Positions 28,495 to 37,514 of a DNA stretch of 64,000 nt are shown piece after piece. The first letter of the stretch is position 1. Each line of letters starts with the position of its first letter. Made by a program: the position numbers and the translations under genes. The stretch is from contig NZ_KE384347.1 of assembly GCF_000425305.1 (NCBI RefSeq), forward strand, positions 178,357 to 242,356, given 5' to 3'. Origin of the DNA: Psychroserpens burtonensis DSM 12212 (GTDB taxonomy: Bacteria; Bacteroidota; Bacteroidia; Flavobacteriales; Flavobacteriaceae). The notes under the pieces were generated by a model. It searched no databases. It saw nothing but the letters and a program-made list of their open reading frames with translations, and was not told the DNA's origin.

Positions 28495-30516
28495 TCAATT
28501 ATTTTTAAGTTGCTTTATTAATTCTCTGTATTGGTTATTCGTTTTAAGAGTTTCTAACAAATCTTTAGCAAATTTTGAAAATCTCCAGTTATGATGCGTT
28601 GTCGCTAAGATTAAACTTTTAATAGATTCTGATTCAAATCCGCCAATTAATTTTAAATAATTAAACGCATTCATTCGTAATTCAAAATGATGCTCAGGCA
28701 AACTATAACCAATTAACTCGTTTAAAACAACTTGTTTATTATCTGTCTGATATTCAATTGTGTTTAAATGTAGTACTAACCACAGTAATCTCACATTATA
28801 ATCGTTAAAACCTTTAATATCTTTGGTTTTCTGTAAGTATTTAATGCGTTCCTCAGGGAAGTTCGCCCATAAATTATACAACGCAGCTTCTATAGTCACA
28901 AAAGATTTGTCGCTTAAAAGCGATTCATACTCCAATTTTAATTCCTTCGGAATAGTACTCACATATTGAGCGATTGCTTGCCGCACTTCTATATTATTAA
29001 TGAAAGCTTCAGCTTCTAAATGCTCTGAAATTTGACTCACTACCTTTATTTTCCCCTTATCGGAAATATTTGAGACCAGGTAATCCTTGCATTTTTGAGA
29101 ATACTCCTCACAATTAATAGCTAGGTATTCTCTCATGAAAGCAGATTTTTTAAGACTTTTTACGATGGCATCTTCCGGTAATGTCACCTCAGTCAACCAA
29201 TCATTTACAAAGACAGATAAGTCCTGTTGGCTCGATTTTTCAACTTCAGAAATAAAATCACTAGTATTTACATTTCCGAATTGATGGTTGTTCAAATACT
29301 TCTTAGTAGCTCCTTTAAATGCAGAATCACCAACCTGCTCTCTCAACGCGTGTAATGACCAAGCGCCTTTTTTATAAAAAGTTGTGCTGCTCGATTTAGG
29401 ATTTAAAAGCGATGTGCTTTGTCCAGCTTCTTCCTGAGTAATTAACTCCTGGGCATTTTCAAACAACTGCCAATAATAATGATCATCCCCAAAAATATCT
29501 CGTTCTGCCAGCAACGCATAATAAGTAGCAAAACCCTCTTGAAGCCAATGATGTTCTCCAGAAGTTGCTGTAACTAAATCACCAAACCATTGATGCGCCA
29601 ATTCATGAGCATTAACAGTGATGTAATTTTTATCATTAAACCCAATAGAATCCACCATAAAACCATCAGAAAAAACAGTAAGACTTGTGTTTTCCATACC
29701 TGAATACAAAAAATCTTTGACAGGTACTTGTTTATAATTTTGCCAAGGGTACGGAAACCCTATTTCAGCCTCCAAGAAATCAAACATTTGTTTTGAGTAA
29801 CGATAGGTTGGCTCAACTTTTAGAGAATCTTCTGGATAATAGTAATATACTAGCGGAATTCCGCTTTTAGAAGTTTCTGTTTTTTTGTCGTATTTACCAA
29901 TAGCTAGAGCAACTAGGTAACTTGACATTGGTTTTTGCATATCATAAGTCCATTTGGTATATTCTTTACCAATCTTTTTTTTTATGAGCTTACCATTAGA
30001 TAAAACTTCATACCCATTGTCATGATTTATTGACAAATCAAATTCGATTTTATCATTGACATCATCGATGCTTGGCAACCAGTTACTCGTATATTTTCCT
30101 TGTCCTTGTGTCCAGATTTGGTCATCAACAAAGTATAAAGCCTTTTTGGGAATGCATTCATAAACAAAGCTCAACTTAATTATTAGCCCTCCTTTAAAAT
30201 CATCATAAAACCAAATTTTATCGTCTTTGACAATAGACTTTACCACTCGTTCGCCGAAAGGCCTCTCGGAAGTGTACTCAATTCCAGTGTTTTCCCAAAC
30301 TTCAGACTTTAATTGAATATTCTTAGCATCTAAAAAAATAGAATCTACATCTTTAAGAATTTCAAATTCAACAGAATACATCCCATTAACACTTTTTAGC
30401 TGTGATGACAGATTGAGATTCGCGTCAATCGATTTGAAATCCACATAATCCGTTTGTTGAGCGGTTACAATTCCGAAGAAAAATAAGAAAACGATAAGTT
30501 GTAGAAATTGTTTCAT
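28495..30516 (-). CDS. M1 family metallo-aminopeptidase, secreted
   Basis: 673 residues with a signal peptide (MKQFLQLIVFLFFFGIVTA). The zinc site is complete: HELAHQW, with the third ligand Glu in WLQEGFA 18 residues later, and the substrate-binding GxMEN motif as SGMENTS. A C-terminal helical region (about residues 440-673) follows. It should trim N-terminal residues from peptides in the periplasm. It is the first gene of a likely three-gene operon with two patatins. Unlike the barrel protein at the left end of the window, the active site here is intact. Confidence 0.92.
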   Translation of the reverse strand: MKQFLQLIVFLFFFGIVTAQQTDYVDFKSIDANLNLSSQLKSVNGMYSVEFEILKDVDSIFLDAKNIQLKSEVWENTGIEYTSERPFGERVVKSIVKDDKIWFYDDFKGGLIIKLSFVYECIPKKALYFVDDQIWTQGQGKYTSNWLPSIDDVNDKIEFDLSINHDNGYEVLSNGKLIKKKIGKEYTKWTYDMQKPMSSYLVALAIGKYDKKTETSKSGIPLVYYYYPEDSLKVEPTYRYSKQMFDFLEAEIGFPYPWQNYKQVPVKDFLYSGMENTSLTVFSDGFMVDSIGFNDKNYITVNAHELAHQWFGDLVTATSGEHHWLQEGFATYYALLAERDIFGDDHYYWQLFENAQELITQEEAGQSTSLLNPKSSSTTFYKKGAWSLHALREQVGDSAFKGATKKYLNNHQFGNVNTSDFISEVEKSSQQDLSVFVNDWLTEVTLPEDAIVKSLKKSAFMREYLAINCEEYSQKCKDYLVSNISDKGKIKVVSQISEHLEAEAFINNIEVRQAIAQYVSTIPKELKLEYESLLSDKSFVTIEAALYNLWANFPEERIKYLQKTKDIKGFNDYNVRLLWLVLHLNTIEYQTDNKQVVLNELIGYSLPEHHFELRMNAFNYLKLIGGFESESIKSLILATTHHNWRFSKFAKDLLETLKTNNQYRELIKQLKNN

Positions 30517-30777
30517 GTGCAGGCTTTATCAAAGATGAGACCAAAATACTATTTTTTATCATCTCGACCGAATGGAGAGATCACATTAATTTATCCAGTT
30601 AACACTATAAATGGACATTATCAACAAAATAATTTTATAAATACTCGCTACTTGCGTGATTTCTTTATGCTTTCGAAATGACTAACCTGTGATTTTACCA
30701 CAAAAAGACTCTTCTCCATTCCTAATTTAATGTTTATTACAATTAACAATGAGGTTCCCTCTTTCGTGGGAATTAGT

Positions 30778-30785
30778 TAATTTTG
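30778..30785 (+). promoter_or_regulatory. -7 box of recG
   Basis: TAATTTTG matches TAnnTTTG and ends 5 bases before the preferred ATG at 30791, implying a very short leader or leaderless transcript. Confidence 0.35.
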
Positions 30786-30790
30786 CAACT

Positions 30791-32929
30791 ATGAGTTCAA
30801 AACTTCAAACTCCTATAGATTACCTCAAGGGTGTTGGCCCCAATCGTGCAGATTTATTGCGTAGCGAGTTGGGAATTCAGACGTACCAAGATTTGATTAA
30901 CCTGTTCCCTAACCGTTATTTGGACCGCACCAAATACTACAAAATCAATGAATTACAACGCAATAGCGCTGAAGTCCAGATCATTGGCAACATCACAGGT
31001 TTTAAAGAAATTACTCAAAAACGAGGCAAACGCCTAGTTGGCACCTTTCAAGATGAGACTGGACGCATAGAGTTAGTTTGGTTTCGTGGTCAAAAATGGA
31101 TTCGTGATAGCATAAAACCAAATACTCCTTATGTGATCTTCGGAAAAGTAAATTGGTTCAATGGTGTCTTCAGCATGCCACATCCAGAATTTGAACTTTT
31201 AAGCGTGCATGAACAGAATTTGTCCTCAACCATGCAAGCTGTATATCCCTCTACCGAAAAATTATCTAATAAAGGTGTCACTAATAAAGTGATGAATAAA
31301 ATTATGCAAAGTTTGTTTTTAGAAACTAACGGACGCTTTGCTGAAACGCTTCCAGACTTCATACATTCTGAACTCAAATTACTACCTAAAAGCGATGCGC
31401 TTTTTAACGTTCATTTTCCAAAAAATCAAGAGCTTTTATCACGTGCAGAATTCAGATTAAAATTTGAAGAATTATTCTATCTTCAGTTACAGTTAATTTT
31501 AAAAAATCTCATCCATAAATCTAAAATAAAAGGGGTTCCATTTAATTCGGTTGGCCCCTATTTCAATTCATTCTATAATGATCATTTGCCTTTTGAATTA
31601 ACGAACGCTCAGAAACGAGTTCTCAAAGAAATTAGACACGATTTAGGTAGCAATGCACAGATGAATCGATTATTACAAGGTGATGTTGGCTCTGGAAAAA
31701 CAATAGTTGCGTTCATGTCAATGCTCATGGCACTTGACAATGGTTTTCAAGCCTGCTTAATGGCGCCGACTGCAATTTTGTCAGTCCAACACTTCCAAGG
31801 ATTAAGTGAGTTATCTAATAAACTGAATATCAGTATAAAGCTACTTACAGGGTCAAGTAACACTTCACAACGAAGAGAAATTCACAAATCTTTAGAAAAT
31901 GGCGATTTACAAATCTTAATTGGCACACATGCCTTGCTTGAAGACAAGGTGAAATTCAAGAATTTGGGGCTTGCAATTATTGATGAACAGCACCGTTTTG
32001 GAGTTGCTCAACGTTCTAAATTATGGAAAAAAGGGCCCTCTTCTACCCTATCAAATGACAGTGAAATACAGATTGTTCCACCACATGTTTTGGTGATGAC
32101 TGCGACACCAATACCGCGTACTTTAGCCATGTCTGTTTATGGTGATTTAGACATCTCTATTATCGACGAATTGCCTCCTGGAAGACAAGCTATAAAAACC
32201 GTTCATCGCTATGATTCAAACCGACTCAAAGTCATGCGATTTATGCGTGATGAAATCGAGAAAGGCAGACAGATTTATATTGTTTATCCGTTGATTCAAG
32301 AAAGTGAACATATGGATTATAAAGATTTAATGGATGGTTATGAAAGTATCGTTAGAGAATTTCCACAGCCCAAATACCAAATATCGATAGTCCATGGCAA
32401 AATGAAACCTGTAGATAAGGAATTTGAAATGCAACGCTTTGTCAAAGGCGAAACACAAATTATGGTCGCAACAACCGTAATTGAGGTCGGCGTAAATGTT
32501 CCAAATGCATCTGTAATGATTATAGAGAGTGCTGAACGCTTTGGTTTATCGCAACTACATCAATTAAGAGGTCGCGTTGGTCGTGGTGCTGAGCAAAGTT
32601 TCTGCATATTAATGACGAGCTTCAAATTAAGTCAAGATAGCAAAGTACGCTTGGAAACGATGACAAAGACTAGTGACGGCTTTGAAATTGCTGAAGTCGA
32701 TTTACGTTTAAGAGGTCCTGGCGATATCATGGGGACGCAACAAAGTGGTGTTTTAAACCTTAAAATAGCAGATGTAATAAAGGATAAAGACATCTTATAC
32801 AGCGCTCGTTTTTATGCCAAACAAGTCCTTACTAGCGATCCCTCTTTAACAAACACAGAAAACAAAACGATCTTAAACACCTATCGCGAACTCAGTAAAT
32901 ACAAGAATATTTGGAATTATATTAGCTAA
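30791..32929 (+). CDS. recG: ATP-dependent DNA helicase RecG
   Basis: 712 residues from ATG 30791; the in-frame ATG at 30749 would put the start before the -7 box and is not expected. The N-terminal wedge/OB domain includes PIDYLKGVGPNRADLL and IGNITGFKE. Helicase motifs are GDVGSGKTIVA (Walker A), the RecG-type DEQH box IIDEQHRFGV, MTATPIPRTLAMSVYGD, and QLRGRVGRG. It remodels stalled replication forks and branched DNA. Confidence 0.95.
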   Translation: MSSKLQTPIDYLKGVGPNRADLLRSELGIQTYQDLINLFPNRYLDRTKYYKINELQRNSAEVQIIGNITGFKEITQKRGKRLVGTFQDETGRIELVWFRGQKWIRDSIKPNTPYVIFGKVNWFNGVFSMPHPEFELLSVHEQNLSSTMQAVYPSTEKLSNKGVTNKVMNKIMQSLFLETNGRFAETLPDFIHSELKLLPKSDALFNVHFPKNQELLSRAEFRLKFEELFYLQLQLILKNLIHKSKIKGVPFNSVGPYFNSFYNDHLPFELTNAQKRVLKEIRHDLGSNAQMNRLLQGDVGSGKTIVAFMSMLMALDNGFQACLMAPTAILSVQHFQGLSELSNKLNISIKLLTGSSNTSQRREIHKSLENGDLQILIGTHALLEDKVKFKNLGLAIIDEQHRFGVAQRSKLWKKGPSSTLSNDSEIQIVPPHVLVMTATPIPRTLAMSVYGDLDISIIDELPPGRQAIKTVHRYDSNRLKVMRFMRDEIEKGRQIYIVYPLIQESEHMDYKDLMDGYESIVREFPQPKYQISIVHGKMKPVDKEFEMQRFVKGETQIMVATTVIEVGVNVPNASVMIIESAERFGLSQLHQLRGRVGRGAEQSFCILMTSFKLSQDSKVRLETMTKTSDGFEIAEVDLRLRGPGDIMGTQQSGVLNLKIADVIKDKDILYSARFYAKQVLTSDPSLTNTENKTILNTYRELSKYKNIWNYIS

Positions 32930-33010
32930 GCTGAAGTTGAATTCGAAATCACAGAACTTTAGTATAGAATTAAGGACACTATCCGCTTTTTAATAAAAAA
33001 AGGAATTTAA

Positions 33011-34078
33011 ATGCAAAAGAAAACTACAGACATACTAATTATTGGCGCAGGTTTAACAGGCCTCACACTAGCGTATTATTTGAAGCAACTTAATATTTCT
33101 GTCACGCTTGTAGAGGCACGACATCGTATTGGTGGACGTATTTACACAAAACAAAACAACAATCAAGCACCTGTAGAACTCGGCGCAACCTGGTTTGTCA
33201 ACGAGCATAGCGCGCTTATAAAGCTATTAAAAACATTACATCTTGATATTTTTGAGCAATACTACGGAACCACTGCTATTTACGAGCCTAGTAAAGCAAA
33301 CCCGCCTCAACTTATCAATTTACCACATAGTAACCAAGCTAATTATCGTATAAAAAACGGAACACAAAGCATCATTAATGCCCTATGTAACGAATTAGAA
33401 GCACATCAGATTATTACAGACTGTGCTATTGCTTCAATAGAAAGACGTGATGGTTATATTTTAGCAAAATCTGAATCTTATGAATTTGAGTGTAAACATA
33501 TTGTATCAACTTTACCGCCTTACCTATTTGACAAAACAATACCTATTGAACCCCAATTACCTCAAGAACTAAAAGAACTATTACAAAACACACATACTTG
33601 GATGCATGATTCTATCAAAGTTGGATTCACATTTGCAGTACCGTTTTGGAAAGGTGAACGTACTAGTGGAACAATTTACAGTAACGTGAGTGTGCTTCAA
33701 GAATTCTATGACCACTCTAACGCAGATGAAAACTTATATGCTTTAGTTGGTTTTATGAATAAGGATGTTTACAGTCACACAAGAGAAGAAAGACAAGAAT
33801 TAGCACTAAAACAATTAGAGCAATACTACGGAAATGAAGTGCGAAACTTCTTGTCTTATGAAGAATTAGTTTGGCAAGACGAACGTTATACAACCGCAAG
33901 TCGTGATGGTTTTATAATGCCACAACAAAATAATGGTCACCCGCTTTTTCAAAACTCTTATTTAGACGAGGCCTTGTTTATTGCAGGAACAGAAACGAGC
34001 ACTTACGCCTCTGGCAAAATGGAAGGCGCTGTAAGAAGCGCACAACAGGTTTTTAGACAAATTAAATCACTTTTATAG
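33011..34078 (+). CDS. FAD-dependent amine oxidase family protein
   Basis: 355 residues. The Rossmann FAD motif IIGAGLTGLTLAYYL at the N-terminus is followed by VEARHRIGGRIYT, typical of flavin monoamine oxidases. The C-terminal FAD motif is LFIAGTETSTYASGKMEGAV. It is shorter than classical MAO (~450) but has both ends of the fold. The substrate is unknown. It is followed after 25 bp by miaE. Confidence 0.85.
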   Translation: MQKKTTDILIIGAGLTGLTLAYYLKQLNISVTLVEARHRIGGRIYTKQNNNQAPVELGATWFVNEHSALIKLLKTLHLDIFEQYYGTTAIYEPSKANPPQLINLPHSNQANYRIKNGTQSIINALCNELEAHQIITDCAIASIERRDGYILAKSESYEFECKHIVSTLPPYLFDKTIPIEPQLPQELKELLQNTHTWMHDSIKVGFTFAVPFWKGERTSGTIYSNVSVLQEFYDHSNADENLYALVGFMNKDVYSHTREERQELALKQLEQYYGNEVRNFLSYEELVWQDERYTTASRDGFIMPQQNNGHPLFQNSYLDEALFIAGTETSTYASGKMEGAVRSAQQVFRQIKSLL

Positions 34079-34103
34079 TATCTTTATCAAAAATAATAGA
34101 CTC

Positions 34104-34691
34104 ATGAGCATGCTTCACCTCAAATTAGAAACCGATCCACGTTGGGCTACTATTGCAGAAGAAAATATTGAAGAAATCCTAACAGATCACGCTTGGTGTG
34201 AACAAAAAGCCTGTACTAATGCGATAACGATTATCACACATAATTCACAATATGAAGATTTAGTAACCGATTTGTTAGAATTAGCAAAAGAGGAATTGGA
34301 ACATTTTCAAATGGTACATGACATTATCAAGAAACGAGGCTATACTCTAGGCAGAGAGCGAAAAGACAGCTATGTCAATGAATTATATAAGTTTATGAAC
34401 AAAGGCGGTAGTCATTTACAAAGTATGGTAGATCGTTTATTATTCTCTGCAATGATTGAAGCTCGCAGCTGTGAACGCTTTAAATTATTATCCCAACGCA
34501 TTAAAGACAAAGAATTGTCTAAGTTCTATTATGACTTAATGATCAGCGAAGCAGGACATTACGTCACCTTTATTGGCTTTGCTAGAAAATACGGAAAAGA
34601 TATTGACGTGGATAAAAGATGGCAAGAGCTAGTTGCGTTTGAAGGCGAAGTCATAAAAAGCTATGGGAAGTCTGAATCGATACATGGATAG
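34104..34691 (+). CDS. miaE: tRNA 2-methylthio-N6-isopentenyladenosine hydroxylase
   Basis: 195 residues, ferritin-like di-iron fold. Iron-ligand Glu/His residues sit in KEELEHFQMVH, MIEARSCERF and ISEAGHYVTF. MiaE hydroxylates ms2i6A37 in tRNAs reading U-starting codons, using oxygen. It is probably co-transcribed with the amine oxidase gene upstream. Confidence 0.9.
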   Translation: MSMLHLKLETDPRWATIAEENIEEILTDHAWCEQKACTNAITIITHNSQYEDLVTDLLELAKEELEHFQMVHDIIKKRGYTLGRERKDSYVNELYKFMNKGGSHLQSMVDRLLFSAMIEARSCERFKLLSQRIKDKELSKFYYDLMISEAGHYVTFIGFARKYGKDIDVDKRWQELVAFEGEVIKSYGKSESIHG

Positions 34692-34722
34692 ATTATGAGA
34701 ACAAAATCAATAATTGCAGTAT

Positions 34723-35076
34723 TTAGTATGTAGTATTTGAAAATAAATGAATCCAAATAATTCTTGACAATCTAAAATTATACGTGCTAAATAAAATTGC
34801 CGATACTACAACGGCGAAAAAAGAATACAAAGGATTTAGACCAATTACAACATAAGATAGCACAAAAACTAATACAGATTGTACTACAGCAATAGCATAA
34901 CTAACAAACATAGCTCCAAAGAAAAAACCTGGTTCTCTTTCAAATTTAAAGTTGCATTTTTCACACGTATCTTTAATTTTGGGGATTTGAAATAACAACA
35001 AATTACCTCTTACACTAAAAATATTACTTCCTTTGCATTTAGGGCACTTTTCTCGAACTATTGTTAACAAACTCAT
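34723..35076 (-). CDS. DUF983 family membrane protein
   Basis: 117 residues. Two CxxC knuckles (CPKCKG and CEKCNF) are followed by two membrane helices (FFGAMFVSYAIAVVQSVLVF and the next hydrophobic block). This architecture is DUF983; the role is unknown, though the cysteines suggest zinc binding. Confidence 0.85.
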   Translation of the reverse strand: MSLLTIVREKCPKCKGSNIFSVRGNLLLFQIPKIKDTCEKCNFKFEREPGFFFGAMFVSYAIAVVQSVLVFVLSYVVIGLNPLYSFFAVVVSAILFSTYNFRLSRIIWIHLFSNTTY

Positions 35077-35180
35077 TACTATTAATTAAAATATTATACT
35101 GCAAAATTAAGCACTTATTTACAATCATTACTTATAGATTATTCGCAATTTTTTGTACTTTTAAGACATACTAGTACTTT

Positions 35181-36056
35181 ATGAAAATTATTCCTGTATT
35201 ACATATTCAGCAATTTGAACCAGATGTCCCTATATCTGATTTTTATAGTAATGACTTAAAAACCCATTTAGAACGCAATAGAGATTTCTTTCATAAACCT
35301 CATAAACATGATTTTTATCTTTGTGTTATATTCTCAAAAGGCTCTGGAGTTCATGAGATAGATTTTAATACTTATGATATAAATCCTGGATGCGTATTTT
35401 TTCTAAAACCCGGACAAACACATTATTGGACATTTAACAGTAATCCTGAAGGGTATATATTCTTTCATACTCAAGATTTTTACGAACTTCATTTTGCCAA
35501 GAGTAAGCTTGAACAATTTCCATTTTACTATACAAATAAAAACACACCATCACTCGTATTATCGTCAAAAGACACTAGACAAATTTCATCTAGATTTAAA
35601 GATTTAAACAACGAATATCACAATGATCTACTGTATAAAAAACAAAAACTATCGAGCCTCACCAATACGATTTACATTGAACTCGCGAGACATTACACTG
35701 ACACAGGAACTGCTATAAACAACGCCTCAGCAACCTATACAGAAACACTATACGCTTTTGAAAAAATGGTTGAAACCTTTTATAGAAAAGAGAAATCTGC
35801 AAAGTTTTACGCCTCCACATTAAACATTACTCCAAAACATTTAAATCGAATTATTAATGCAACTCTTGACAAAACAACAACAGATCTTATTATGGAACGT
35901 GTTATATTAGAATCTAAACGCTTAATCGTCCACTCTAAAAACTCTCTTTTGCAAATTTCCGAAATTTTAGGCTATAGAGATTACGCCTATTTCTCTAAGA
36001 TTTTTAAACTAAAAACAGGATTTACACCTTTGGAGTTCAAAAAGAGCTATCCATAA
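35181..36056 (+). CDS. AraC family transcriptional regulator
   Basis: 291 residues. An N-terminal cupin-like sensor (HKPHKHDFYLCVIFSKGSG, then PGCVFFLKPGQTHYW) is followed by a C-terminal double helix-turn-helix: FYASTLNITPKHLNRIIN and ISEILGYRDYAYFSKIFK ending GFTPLEFKKSYP. It binds DNA in response to an unknown ligand. It faces away from the DUF983 gene and has no obvious target beside it. Confidence 0.9.
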   Translation: MKIIPVLHIQQFEPDVPISDFYSNDLKTHLERNRDFFHKPHKHDFYLCVIFSKGSGVHEIDFNTYDINPGCVFFLKPGQTHYWTFNSNPEGYIFFHTQDFYELHFAKSKLEQFPFYYTNKNTPSLVLSSKDTRQISSRFKDLNNEYHNDLLYKKQKLSSLTNTIYIELARHYTDTGTAINNASATYTETLYAFEKMVETFYRKEKSAKFYASTLNITPKHLNRIINATLDKTTTDLIMERVILESKRLIVHSKNSLLQISEILGYRDYAYFSKIFKLKTGFTPLEFKKSYP

Positions 36057-36097
36057 GTTGTGTGTCTTCAAAAACTATTATCATCGATTAAAAACCA

Positions 36098-37312
36098 CTA
36101 CTCCTCCAACAACTCATCAACAAACCCAGTAAACTCAGCTTTAAACTCCGTAAACTTCTCACCTGTTGCCGGACCATTAAATCCCGTATGAATTTTTCTC
36201 ACCTTACCTTTTTTATCTATAAAAATAGAAGTTGGATAAGATAATACGTGATTTAACATCGGTAATTTTTCTTGAGCTTCTGTTTTACTAGACGAACCAT
36301 ACTGTGCTAAGAGTATTGGATACTCAATGCCAATATTATCTTGCAAACGTTTAATACTTGAAAGTGCTTTCTCTTCAGTCTTTGCATATTCAAAAGCCAA
36401 CGCTACAAACTCGATACCTTTCTCTGCATTACTATTATAGAACTCTGAATAGTATTTACTCTCATCTAGACAGTTAGGACACCAAGTTCCCATAATTTGG
36501 ACAATTACGACCTTGTCTTTAAATCGTTTATCAGATAACGACACAACGTTCCCTTTTGAATCAGGAAACGTGAATTCTAGAGCATCATACCCATCATTCA
36601 AAAACGTCAATTCATTTGCGTTTGGCAATTCAAAATCTTCGTTTCGTTTTGCCGTAAAAGGCTCTTCCCAATGGTTTCCCGAGTAGAACATCCCGTTCAT
36701 AGTACTATCAGTAACTTGTGCTGTAAATAAAAAAGCATGTGCACCATCAAAGGCCGAAAGCTTCATCGTGTCGCCATCCATTACACCTTCTAAATACCGA
36801 TAATCACCAGTTGTTGTTCTAAATGTTCCTGTTACACGTATACCGTCTTGTTTAAAAATCCCCTTTGCGATATATATATCTTCTTCGGAATTTGGACTAA
36901 ACACCGTTTCCCAGTTTCCTGTAACGTTTTGGGTAGGCGTTTCTATTTTAAGATCAAAACGTGTGTTCTTTCCTATTTCCGCAGAAAAAGGAACCACTCG
37001 ATCCAAACTCTCCTTAATAAAGCTACCTTTTAGTGTACCGTCTTTTACAACTGCTTTAATATAACCTTCAAAAACTGGTGTTTTTATGACAATAGTATCA
37101 TTGGAGTATTCTAAATCTGTTACCATAATCACTTCATCTGCGTTGAATATCTTTAGAGCGTCACGTGATGTAACCTCAAAGTTAAAAGGTAAAACTTCTG
37201 TTTCTGTAAGTTGTAGTTCTGCTCTCCAAACACCTTCTTGCAAGGCATCAGGTCGATTGAGATTACAACCTAAAATCAATAGTAAAATCGGTAAAACAAG
37301 TAATTTTCGCAT
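36098..37312 (-). CDS. TlpA/thioredoxin-fold redox lipoprotein
   Basis: 404 residues. A lipoprotein signal ends ILGC. About 220 residues of beta-rich N-domain follow, then a TlpA-like thioredoxin domain with the active motif GTWCPNCLDE and the cis-Pro region LSYPTSIFIDKKG. It is likely an envelope thiol-disulfide reductase or peroxiredoxin-like protein. Confidence 0.87.
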   Translation of the reverse strand: MRKLLVLPILLLILGCNLNRPDALQEGVWRAELQLTETEVLPFNFEVTSRDALKIFNADEVIMVTDLEYSNDTIVIKTPVFEGYIKAVVKDGTLKGSFIKESLDRVVPFSAEIGKNTRFDLKIETPTQNVTGNWETVFSPNSEEDIYIAKGIFKQDGIRVTGTFRTTTGDYRYLEGVMDGDTMKLSAFDGAHAFLFTAQVTDSTMNGMFYSGNHWEEPFTAKRNEDFELPNANELTFLNDGYDALEFTFPDSKGNVVSLSDKRFKDKVVIVQIMGTWCPNCLDESKYYSEFYNSNAEKGIEFVALAFEYAKTEEKALSSIKRLQDNIGIEYPILLAQYGSSSKTEAQEKLPMLNHVLSYPTSIFIDKKGKVRKIHTGFNGPATGEKFTEFKAEFTGFVDELLEE

Positions 37313-37485
37313 AATGGGTTTTCTAATTAAAAACGTATAGTCTTAGCAAAGATAAACTTCTTACAAATAATGCCTAGTAATGGGTTTAATATCATGACCA
37401 ATTATAGATTTTTAAAATTTCCGAAGAAAAAAAGGCTATATCTCTATTTTTTATTAAAAAAACACCTCGAAACTATTAGTATTAT

Positions 37486-37493
37486 TATCTTTG
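37486..37493 (+). promoter_or_regulatory. -7 box of pheT
   Basis: TATCTTTG matches TAnnTTTG and lies 21 bp before the pheT start. The -33 element is poor. Confidence 0.4.
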
Positions 37494-37514
37494 GCAAATT
37501 GACAAATTAATACA

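Noticed and set aside
30749..30790. Longer recG start at 30749
   Set aside because: It would place the start upstream of the -7 box and adds residues not seen in RecG.
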